From: Methanosarcinales archaeon
GTDB lineage: Archaea > Halobacteriota > Methanosarcinia > Methanosarcinales > Methanocomedenaceae
NCBI GenBank assembly: GCA_030614485.1
Contig: JAUWTY010000086.1
Span: 1-5,564 of the forward strand
Length of the DNA stretch: 5,564 bases
Reading direction: 5' to 3'
Shown here: one piece after another, positions 1 through 4,580 of the stretch
How the letters are laid out: each line of letters begins with the position of its first letter
Numbering within the stretch: position 1 is the stretch's first letter
Position numbers and translations under genes: made by a program
The notes under the pieces: model-generated
The model's input: the letters and a program-made list of their open reading frames with translations, nothing else
The model's database searches: none
Told to the model about the DNA's origin: nothing

Positions 1-2
1 TG

Positions 3-524
3 ATGTTTGGCTGGGATTTCAAGAAACTTGAAGATGAAGGGCGCCTTGCAATCATTGATGCTGCCTCAACAAAGATCGGTATACCTTCCCAGGAGAAATA
101 CGTTGATGTTCGTCCTTTTGATATGCGTTCAATGATGGACCAGATCATAATGATCCAGGAAGAAATTGATGCCAAGAGAGCAGTGGTGGATTCAACTACA
201 TCCATTGGTTTTTATCTCCAGGACCCGGCAAAGATACGTGTTGAACTGTTGAAACTGTCCACCACCCTGGAAATCCTGGGCTTAACCTCATTAATGACAT
301 CTGAAATTGTGGATGATGACCATCCAAGCCGTTTTGGTGTAGAGAATTTTGTGACCGAAGGCACCATAGCCATGTACTATAAGAGAATGGAGAATGTAAG
401 GGTACGCAGCCTGGAGATTTATAAAATGCGTGGTTCAGACCACAGCAAGAAGATCCATCCTTACGATATCACCTCCGATGGCATCGTGGTCCATCCTCAC
501 GAAGAGGTCTATACAGTATTTTAA
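3..524 (+). CDS. KaiC/RecA-like ATPase, C-terminal part (5' end outside window)
   Basis: This is the carboxyl part (173 residues visible) of a KaiC-type P-loop ATPase of the RecA superfamily. The reading frame is open to the left edge, so the ATG at position 3 is probably an internal methionine, and the Walker A loop must lie upstream of the window. Visible are a Walker B strand ending in Asp63 (AVVDST, residues 60-65), the following helix and strand ending in LMTSE (97-101), and the KaiC-like segment KMRGSDHS (141-148) followed by IHPYDITSDGIVV, which in this family lies at the subunit interface near bound ATP. Archaeal KaiC-like proteins are common and mostly uncharacterised. They need not have a clock role, and no kaiA or kaiB is visible here. 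The gene ends just before a hairpin terminator and converges on a small zinc-ribbon gene. Family assignment is good; the substrate is unknown. Confidence 0.85.
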   Translation: MFGWDFKKLEDEGRLAIIDAASTKIGIPSQEKYVDVRPFDMRSMMDQIIMIQEEIDAKRAVVDSTTSIGFYLQDPAKIRVELLKLSTTLEILGLTSLMTSEIVDDDHPSRFGVENFVTEGTIAMYYKRMENVRVRSLEIYKMRGSDHSKKIHPYDITSDGIVVHPHEEVYTVF

Positions 525-543
525 GTATAATTAATTCATAAAA

Positions 544-578
544 GGGCAGCGGTTTTAATACCTGCTGTCCGTTTTTTT
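544..578. terminator. Bidirectional hairpin terminator between convergent genes
   Basis: GGGCAGCGG (544-552) can pair with CCTGCTGTCC (561-570) through one G-U pair and one bulged T, with an 8-nt A/T loop. Seven T residues follow on the plus strand (572-578). On the minus strand the same stem is followed by TTTT. It lies 19 bases after the ATPase stop and 11 bases beyond the stop of the convergent zinc-ribbon gene, so it could end both transcripts. Archaeal termination depends mainly on the T-runs; the hairpin may be secondary. Confidence 0.6.
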
Positions 579-589
579 AAATTCATGTT

Positions 590-730
590 TTATTCTGCGA
601 ACTGCTCTTCCTGTCCGCATTCTACACATTTGTAGATAACCAGTTTCCGGCCAAGATGGTCAAATCGTTTTCCGGTTGGGTACCTGAACAAATTCATTTT
701 ACCTTCACATAACTTGCAATAGCGTATCAT
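590..730 (-). CDS. Small zinc-ribbon protein, 46 residues
   Basis: This short gene encodes 46 residues, from MIRYCKLCEGK to CGQEEQFAE. It has two CxxC knuckles, C5-x2-C8 and C35-x2-C38 (the second as KCVECG), separated by a basic, aromatic-rich stretch. That spacing is typical of a four-cysteine zinc ribbon. The start is well supported: GGAGGGG lies 4 nt upstream of the ATG, and a TATA-like box sits about 34 nt further up. The gene stands alone, converging on the KaiC-like ATPase through a shared hairpin terminator, with hisI behind it on the same strand. I do not recognise a named family. Small zinc ribbons of this kind may bind nucleic acid or a protein partner, but nothing here shows which. 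Coding status is likely because of the cysteine pattern, ribosome binding site, promoter and terminator together. Confidence 0.75.
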   Translation of the reverse strand: MIRYCKLCEGKMNLFRYPTGKRFDHLGRKLVIYKCVECGQEEQFAE

Positions 731-734
731 GAGA

Positions 735-741
735 CCCCTCC
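735..741 (-). promoter_or_regulatory. Strong Shine-Dalgarno site of the zinc-ribbon gene
   Basis: GGAGGGG on the minus strand, 4 nt before the ATG at 730. It is the best match to the 16S rRNA 3' end in the window and supports the 46-residue frame as translated. Confidence 0.65.
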
Positions 742-763
742 AATGCTACAGTGTAGTCACTGA

Positions 764-772
764 TATTATAAA
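764..772 (-). promoter_or_regulatory. TATA box of the zinc-ribbon gene
   Basis: TTTATAATA on the minus strand, 33 nt before the start codon. With the usual archaeal distance of about 26 nt from box centre to transcription start, the message would begin near 742, giving a short leader that still contains the GGAGGGG ribosome binding site. A 14-bp palindrome (778-791) lies 5 bp upstream of the box. Confidence 0.5.
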
Positions 773-777
773 TTCAT

Positions 778-791
778 TGTTAATATTAACA
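778..791. promoter_or_regulatory. 14-bp perfect palindrome, candidate operator
   Basis: TGTTAATATTAACA is a perfect 14-bp inverted repeat with no spacer. It lies immediately upstream of the TATA box of the zinc-ribbon gene, about 50 bp beyond the end of hisI. It overlaps or adjoins the place where TFB would contact the BRE, so a dimeric regulator bound here could block or recruit the basal factors. The regulator is unknown, and an A/T-rich palindrome of this length could occur by chance. Confidence 0.4.
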
Positions 792-842
792 GCGTTAAAA
801 AGCATAGTTGACCATGTGCAATGTTTGGGTGATGGCATGTAT

Positions 843-1223
843 TTAGTACACATCTTCAGGATTGAATACCTTCTCGCTGACCACATCACCTTCAAGTGTG
901 CGGTAGAAACACGACCTATAGCCCATATGGCAAGCTCCGCCGCCTAATTGCTTAACTTTCATCAGCACAGCATCGGCATCACAGTCAATGTACATTTCAT
1001 GTACCACCTGGACATGTCCTGAACTCTCGCCCTTTAGCCATTGCTTACTCCGGCTGCGACTGTAGTAATGTGCCTTACCGGTATCCACAGTCTTTTCCAG
1101 GGCTTCAAGGTTCATGAAGGCCAGCATCAATATCTCGTTGGTCTGGTAGTCCTGGGCAATTGCGGTAATAAGTCCCTTATCATCAAATTTAAGCTCTTTG
1201 CGAATCTCATCTGAAATTTTCAT
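843..1223 (-). CDS. hisI: Phosphoribosyl-AMP cyclohydrolase
   Basis: HisI opens the purine ring of N1-(5'-phosphoribosyl)-AMP to give ProFAR, the third step of histidine biosynthesis, in the cytoplasm. The 126-residue protein is full length for a stand-alone archaeal enzyme, with no fused HisE pyrophosphohydrolase domain. Diagnostic motifs are [16 protein letters not shown] (55-70), the metal-binding IDCDADAV (79-86; D80, C81, D82, D84) and [14 protein letters not shown] (95-108), with Cys98 and Cys105 completing the expected zinc site with Cys81. GGAAG lies 4 nt before the ATG. It is transcribed away from the Trm5-like gene, and no other his gene is in the window, so the pathway is probably scattered in this genome. 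Downstream there is only a short T-run on the minus strand (797-801) and no clear hairpin. Confidence 0.96.
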   Translation of the reverse strand: MKISDEIRKELKFDDKGLITAIAQDYQTNEILMLAFMNLEALEKTVDTGKAHYYSRSRSKQWLKGESSGHVQVVHEMYIDCDADAVLMKVKQLGGGACHMGYRSCFYRTLEGDVVSEKVFNPEDVY

Positions 1224-1281
1224 CGCACTTCCTTATGCTTTATAATAATAAAATCATTTGTATGAGACAAATAATGAGAAC

Positions 1282-1288
1282 TTTATAT
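1282..1288. promoter_or_regulatory. TATA element between hisI and the tRNA methyltransferase, possibly bidirectional
   Basis: TTTATAT on the plus strand (reading ATATAAA on the minus strand) sits in the divergent gap. For the plus strand, a transcription start about 26 nt from its centre falls near 1311, just before ATG codons at 1315 and 1318, which fits a leaderless message. For the minus strand the start would fall near 1259, giving hisI a leader of about 36 nt containing GGAAG. Orientation cannot be fixed without the BRE or transcript data. Confidence 0.4.
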
Positions 1289-1314
1289 GTAGCCAAGATA
1301 CAGGTTTGTTTGAT

Positions 1315-2118
1315 ATGATGCTCAGGGATAAAATTCGGGACAAAGACTCAGTTCCTGAATCGCTGTTGCATCTGGTTCCCAACAGATATGAGGTAATAGG
1401 AGATGTGGCAGTCATCGTCATCCCGCATCAATTACAAGCATACAGACATGTCATTGCAAAAACTATAACAGAGCAGCGAAAGAACATCAGGACTGTGTTA
1501 AACAAAGTGGCCATGCTGGAGGGAGAAGCACGTCTGGGTGGTTACGAAACACTATATGGCAGCGAAACTATTACTCTGCACAGGGAATACGGGCATCTTT
1601 ACCGCCTGGATGTGAGGAGGGTGTTCTTCAATACTCATCTTTCGTATGAGCGATTCCGTGTTGCATCAAAAGTAAGACACGATGAGCATGTGCTGGTACC
1701 CTTTAGCGGTGTGGGCCCCTTTGTAATTCCGGCAGCAGTCCGTGGGGCCATGGTCACAGCAGTGGACAATAATCCAATGGCTTGTCAGTGGCTGGCCGGC
1801 AATGTGAAGTTGAACCACGTTGAGAAATTCATATCCATAATCCAGGGTGATGCGCAATTCATCCCGCGAATGCTTAACGCAGGATTTGACAGGGCAATAA
1901 TACCTACACCATACGGAATGGACCAGTTTTTATGGGATATTGCGGGGATGGTAAGGGAGGGCGGCATTATACATTTCTATACCTTCAAGAAGCCGCACCA
2001 GATTTCGGGGCTGGTGGAAGAGTACGAACGTAACGGCCTGGAAGTTGAGTTCCATCGCAGGTGTGGGAACGTGGCACCCGGGGTAAGCCGCTGGGTGTTC
2101 GACCTGATTAAGCATTAG
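1315..2118 (+). CDS. Trm5/Taw2-family tRNA methyltransferase (class I, SAM-dependent)
   Basis: This is a COG2520 protein, the family that makes m1G37 in tRNA (Trm5) or builds wyosine derivatives at G37 (Taw2). The order fits: N-terminal segment with VPNRYEVIGDVAVIVIP, then KNIRTVLNKV, a LDVRRVFFNTHLSYERFR stretch like the D2 domain lead-in, then the Rossmann fold with PFSGVGPF (129-136) and AVDNNP (SAM ribose region, Asp151). Two motifs differ from classical Trm5: the aspartate before the glycine loop is Val128, and the usual N-L/P-P motif is replaced by PTPYGMDQFL (197-206). I chose the ATG at 1315 (267 residues; 1318 equally possible) because the family normally starts near MLRDKI and a TATA box lies 26 nt upstream. 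The frame extends to a TTG at 1258 without a ribosome binding site. Whether it methylates G37, transfers an aminocarboxypropyl group or does something else cannot be told from sequence. Confidence 0.82.
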   Translation: MMLRDKIRDKDSVPESLLHLVPNRYEVIGDVAVIVIPHQLQAYRHVIAKTITEQRKNIRTVLNKVAMLEGEARLGGYETLYGSETITLHREYGHLYRLDVRRVFFNTHLSYERFRVASKVRHDEHVLVPFSGVGPFVIPAAVRGAMVTAVDNNPMACQWLAGNVKLNHVEKFISIIQGDAQFIPRMLNAGFDRAIIPTPYGMDQFLWDIAGMVREGGIIHFYTFKKPHQISGLVEEYERNGLEVEFHRRCGNVAPGVSRWVFDLIKH

Positions 2119-2126
2119 AAAAAAAT

Positions 2127-2142
2127 AGTAAAGTTCTTTACT
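2127..2142. promoter_or_regulatory. Inverted repeat AGTAAAG-TT-CTTTACT, candidate operator
   Basis: A perfect 7-bp inverted repeat with a 2-nt spacer lies 9 bp after the stop of the Trm5-like gene and about 30 bp upstream of the likely TATA element of the NYN gene. The spacer is too short for a stable RNA loop and no T-run follows, so a protein-binding dyad is more likely than a terminator. No regulator is identified. Confidence 0.35.
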
Positions 2143-2173
2143 TACCTGTGTTTAATAATAGTGTTCGATATAG

Positions 2174-2180
2174 TTTATTT
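2174..2180 (+). promoter_or_regulatory. Probable TATA element of the NYN-domain gene
   Basis: TTTATTT in an A/T-rich stretch predicts transcription starting near 2203, leaving a leader of about 17 nt that contains AGAGG (2208-2212), 7 nt before the ATG at 2220. TTTATAAG at 2202-2209 is closer to consensus, but it is too near the start codon unless transcription begins inside the gene. Confidence 0.35.
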
Positions 2181-2219
2181 AGGACCTTGTGTCACATTTG
2201 GTTTATAAGAGGAACAAAA

Positions 2220-2771
2220 ATGAAACCTATGAAAAGTGGTTTTGGAGCTATTCGTAATTATCTTGGTTCAAAACAGGAGAAGGGGAGACGTAAAATTGCC
2301 CTGTTAGTGGACGGTCCCAATATGCTCCGCAAGGAGTTCCAGACAAATCTTGAAGGGATACGTGATGTGCTCAAGGATTACGGTACTATAAAGATAGGCC
2401 GGGTATTCCTGAACCAATATGCTTCAGAAAAATTAGTTGAAGCTATTGAGACACAGGGCTTGGAACCTATCATCTGCAGCAGTGATGTGGATGTCAGGCT
2501 TTCTGTGGAAGGAATGGAAATGGTATTTAATCCTGGTATCGACACCATTGCATTGGTAACCAGGGATGCCGATTTCAAACCATTGCTTAACAAGGCTAAC
2601 GAACACGGTATGGAAACCATCCTGTTCGGTGCTGAACCAGGGATGTCTATCGGGCTTAAGAATTCTGCAGACTATGTGATAATCATGAAAGAAGGTGTTA
2701 TGGGATACGAATACGATGTTGAGGCCCGTGAAGGAGATAAAAGGGGTGAAAAAGGCGAACAAGACGTGTAA
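2220..2771 (+). CDS. NYN-domain protein, TIGR00288 type (putative nuclease)
   Basis: This 183-residue protein belongs to the archaeal TIGR00288 group of NYN (PIN-like, LabA-type) domain proteins. A basic N-terminus (1-25) leads into LLVDGPNMLRKEF (28-40), with Asp31 and Asn34 as the expected metal-site residues. It continues with RVFLNQYASEKLVEAI (61-76), SSDVDVRLSVEGME (87-100; Asp89, Asp91) and LVTRDADF (112-119; Asp116, Asp118), then FGAEPGMSIGLKNSADYVI. All acidic positions that coordinate metal in PIN/NYN ribonucleases appear intact, so an RNase or structure-specific nuclease activity is likely but unproven for this group. The final 25 residues are charged and low in complexity. The start at 2220 is favoured by AGAGG 7 nt upstream and by family length; an upstream GTG at 2148 in frame has no such site. 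The gene converges on dph5 with only 29 bases between the stops and no visible hairpin. Confidence 0.88.
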   Translation: MKPMKSGFGAIRNYLGSKQEKGRRKIALLVDGPNMLRKEFQTNLEGIRDVLKDYGTIKIGRVFLNQYASEKLVEAIETQGLEPIICSSDVDVRLSVEGMEMVFNPGIDTIALVTRDADFKPLLNKANEHGMETILFGAEPGMSIGLKNSADYVIIMKEGVMGYEYDVEAREGDKRGEKGEQDV

Positions 2772-2800
2772 AGTACTGAAACCTCAACATAAGCCTGCAC

Positions 2801-3598
2801 TTACTTGGCAGTATCCAGTATCCCACCTGGCGCCCCTGCCAGTTTTACCAATGCCTCAGCTTCCATGAAATGAAGGTCTGCCGGCACAACCAGTATATGC
2901 AGCGGACCACCGAAATCAAAGTCAGCCAGTTCACCCAAAGGCAGGGCCTTTACCACGGGTTCAGGCGAACCTGCCCTGGCCACACCCACACCCAGGCGTC
3001 CGGCCAGTTCAAGTTTCCCCTCCTGTGAGTCTATTTCCAGAAGGAGTTCACAGCCACGGTTGATGGTCATGTATCCTTTTTCAGGGTCTATATCCAGGAA
3101 TATCAGGGTATGCATGTCGGCGTCCAGATTGGATTTGATGGTATCGTACGGGGTGTGCGAGATAATGTTCCTGCCCTTATGGGTATAGGGATGAGGAATG
3201 GTTGCGGATTTACCGAAGCGGTAGTTCTGCAGTCCGGTCAGGCCAGGGACTGCACTCACGATCGATGAGCCATGTATGATGTGTGTTTCAATACCCATAT
3301 CTTGGGCACGCATGCGCAGGTCTACATGGGTGGTGCTGACCATGGCATCCCCGCCTGTTAAGAATACCACATCCTCGTTAACAGCGCGCTGTAGCCAATC
3401 AGGCTGTTGCTCCACATCCTCCCGATCAAGGATAGTAATCTCCCGTTCGTAGAATGCTTCCAGCTTTTCAGGGCTGGTCCCCATCAGTACCGAAGTGTAG
3501 AATTCGGCGTACACATGGTCGGCCCGCTTAACTGCTTCCAGGCCTTTTACTGATATGTCTTTTTCATCATAGAGTCCGATGCCAATGAATGTGAGCAT
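2801..3598 (-). CDS. dph5: Diphthine synthase
   Basis: Dph5 is the SAM-dependent methyltransferase that trimethylates the amino group of the 3-amino-3-carboxypropyl-histidine intermediate on elongation factor 2, forming diphthine. The 265-residue protein has the usual archaeal length and the tetrapyrrole methylase-like fold. MLTFIGIGLYDEKDISVKGLEA is the N-terminal strand and loop. VFLTGGDAMVSTTHVDL (78-94) corresponds to the family GDP/GDAM-ATTH substrate loop, HGSSIVSAVPGLTGLQNYRFGKSATIP (109-135) to the conserved central motif, and VGVARAGSP (204-212) to the late SAM-pocket segment. The start matches family N-termini. There is no Shine-Dalgarno site; a TATA-like TTTATC about 27 nt upstream suggests a leaderless message. 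It follows the csl4-rpoL-DUF99 operon after 108 bases that carry a tandem repeat, so it probably has its own promoter. Confidence 0.96.
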   Translation of the reverse strand: MLTFIGIGLYDEKDISVKGLEAVKRADHVYAEFYTSVLMGTSPEKLEAFYEREITILDREDVEQQPDWLQRAVNEDVVFLTGGDAMVSTTHVDLRMRAQDMGIETHIIHGSSIVSAVPGLTGLQNYRFGKSATIPHPYTHKGRNIISHTPYDTIKSNLDADMHTLIFLDIDPEKGYMTINRGCELLLEIDSQEGKLELAGRLGVGVARAGSPEPVVKALPLGELADFDFGGPLHILVVPADLHFMEAEALVKLAGAPGGILDTAK

Positions 3599-3622
3599 AA
3601 AAGTAGTTTTGGGTGCGGACAG

Positions 3623-3628
3623 GATAAA
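3623..3628 (-). promoter_or_regulatory. Possible TATA element for leaderless dph5
   Basis: TTTATC on the minus strand is centred 27 nt before the dph5 ATG, which would place transcription initiation at or next to the start codon. The absence of a ribosome binding site before the ATG agrees with leaderless translation. The match to consensus is only moderate. Confidence 0.35.
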
Positions 3629-3644
3629 GATTTGGAATGGAGGA

Positions 3645-3706
3645 GTGTTAAGGGTTCGGTGTTAATTGTACAGTGTTAAATGTATGGTATAAAATGTAAT
3701 GTGTAA
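3645..3706. repeat. Degenerate 14-bp tandem repeat between dph5 and DUF99 gene
   Basis: GTGTTAA begins at 3645, 3659 and 3673, exactly 14 bp apart. A fourth unit (GTATAAAATGTAAT, 3687-3700) and a fragment of a fifth (GTGTAA, 3701-3706) keep the same register and run up to the DUF99 stop codon. The best unit is GTGTTAAATGTATG. The first seven bases are identical in three units and the second half is decayed. The array lies just upstream of the putative dph5 TATA element, where it could be a simple minisatellite or a series of protein-binding sites. Confidence 0.65.
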
Positions 3707-4285
3707 TCACGCCTTACCAGTGGACTCTCCACACACGATACCCGTCGCAATCAGGTGTGCTACCCTCAACGGTTCGGGTACATTGCTGTGGGTTGAGGTA
3801 AGCTGCACAATATCCCTGGCCTCTTCCAGTTCGATACCGCAGTGCTGGATAAAGATGGGGCTTTCTCCCTCACGGCTTATCACCTTGTGTATCTCACCGG
3901 CTCGTTTAATCATTTCCCATCGTATATCCGGGTCGGGCAGATGTTTCAAAGCGGCACGTATCCGGTCAAGATCAGGGCAGTCCCTCATGACCACGATACA
4001 CCCAATACCTGTTTCCTCATAGACCGCTTTGATATCAACCACATTAAAACCGGCATATGTCACACCATCGAACATAAGTACCCTGACCTGTCCGAAATGC
4101 TTGCTGCCGGTCACCATCCTGATGATAGCTTCAGTGGCATCAGTACCATCCTTTGTAATATTGGAGCGTAAAACACCATCCAACCAGTCCCCTCCCCTGA
4201 ACATGGCACCCACTATCATCACCGGCTCACTGTGCAGTGACGAATCGTCGATACCCAGAATTCTTATCTCTGGTTTGATGTGCAT
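3707..4285 (-). CDS. DUF99 (UPF0215) family protein, endonuclease V-like
   Basis: A 192-residue member of the archaeal DUF99 family, which has an RNase H-like fold related to endonuclease V. I recall that family members have been reported as deoxyuridine-directed endonucleases, but did not verify this. Family signatures run the full length: KPEIRILGIDDSS (4-16, with the paired Asp13-Asp14), VGAMFRGGDWLDGVL (25-39), VLMFDGVTYAGFNVVDI (69-85, with Asp73 and Asp84) and PEPLRVAHLIATGIVCGES (170-188). The acidic residues are placed as expected for a metal-dependent nuclease. The ATG is 3 bases after the rpoL stop, and the only ribosome-binding sequence is a weak TAGGTC within the rpoL stop region, so translation is probably coupled to rpoL. 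Its place behind an RNA polymerase subunit and an exosome subunit is suggestive of an RNA or DNA surveillance role, but that is inference. Confidence 0.92.
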   Translation of the reverse strand: MHIKPEIRILGIDDSSLHSEPVMIVGAMFRGGDWLDGVLRSNITKDGTDATEAIIRMVTGSKHFGQVRVLMFDGVTYAGFNVVDIKAVYEETGIGCIVVMRDCPDLDRIRAALKHLPDPDIRWEMIKRAGEIHKVISREGESPIFIQHCGIELEEARDIVQLTSTHSNVPEPLRVAHLIATGIVCGESTGKA

Positions 4286-4288
4286 GAC

Positions 4289-4567
4289 CTAAATACTGGC
4301 CTTCTCACTGAAAACGGTCTTGAACTCTTCATATACTTCAATGAGCCGGTCAGATGCTTCCGTAATAGCAACTATAGGATCTACCCCATCTGTTTTTACG
4401 AAAAGCACAGGGTCACTGATAGTAGGATGTTTGATATCGTAAGTAGCCACTTCCACCCTGGGGTCGTCCAGTAGCGATGACTTCAGAGTATTTAGCAATG
4501 TGTGACTCTCACCCCCAATCTCAATAATTATTTGAGTATCACTCTTTTCAATAACCTTTAAGTCCAT
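4289..4567 (-). CDS. rpoL: DNA-directed RNA polymerase subunit L (Rpo11)
   Basis: Rpo11/L is the archaeal counterpart of eukaryotic Rpb11 and of the bacterial alpha N-terminal domain. It pairs with subunit D to start assembly of RNA polymerase. The protein is 92 residues from the ATG at 4567. It has the expected two-strand start (MDLKVIEKSDTQIIIEIGGESHTL), the dimerisation helix segment LLNTLKSSLLDDPRVEVATYDIKHPTISDPVLFVKTDG, and a C-terminal amphipathic helix (AITEASDRLIEVYEEFKTVF). An ATG two codons earlier (4573) is also in frame, but GAGGTG lies 7 nt before the 4567 ATG and only 1 nt before the 4573 ATG, so the inner start is better. The gene begins 12 bases after the csl4 stop and ends 3 bases before the DUF99 gene: a tight operon. 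Confidence 0.95.
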   Translation of the reverse strand: MDLKVIEKSDTQIIIEIGGESHTLLNTLKSSLLDDPRVEVATYDIKHPTISDPVLFVKTDGVDPIVAITEASDRLIEVYEEFKTVFSEKASI

Positions 4568-4574
4568 GTTCATA

Positions 4575-4580
4575 CACCTC
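4575..4580 (-). promoter_or_regulatory. Ribosome binding site that decides the rpoL start
   Basis: GAGGTG on the minus strand, overlapping the last base of the csl4 stop codon. Spacing is 7 nt to the ATG at 4567 but 1 nt to the ATG at 4573, which favours the shorter protein. The overlap with the csl4 stop suggests translational coupling. Confidence 0.6.

Noticed and set aside
1..524. Circadian clock role for the KaiC-like protein
   Set aside because: Only the C-terminal part is visible, no kaiA or kaiB is present, and archaeal KaiC-like ATPases are diverse in role.
729..947. Plus-strand frame of 72 codons overlapping the hisI end and the zinc-ribbon upstream region
   Set aside because: It lies across hisI on the opposite strand, has no ribosome binding site and no recognisable motif.
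2127..2142. Terminator of the Trm5-like gene
   Set aside because: A 2-nt loop is sterically poor and no T-run follows the dyad.
2148..2219. GTG-started N-terminal extension of the NYN protein
   Set aside because: No ribosome binding site; the region holds the promoter-like A/T-rich stretch, and the family normally starts near the ATG at 2220, which has AGAGG upstream.
2378..2762. Two minus-strand frames opposite the NYN gene
   Set aside because: Antisense shadows of a well-supported gene, without family motifs or start signals.
3645..3706. CRISPR-like array
   Set aside because: The unit is 14 bp, head to tail without unique spacers, so it is a tandem repeat and not a CRISPR.
3699..4292. 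Three plus-strand frames opposite the DUF99 gene
   Set aside because: Antisense shadows; composition is Ser/Thr/Pro/Ile-rich as expected from reverse reading of a coding strand.
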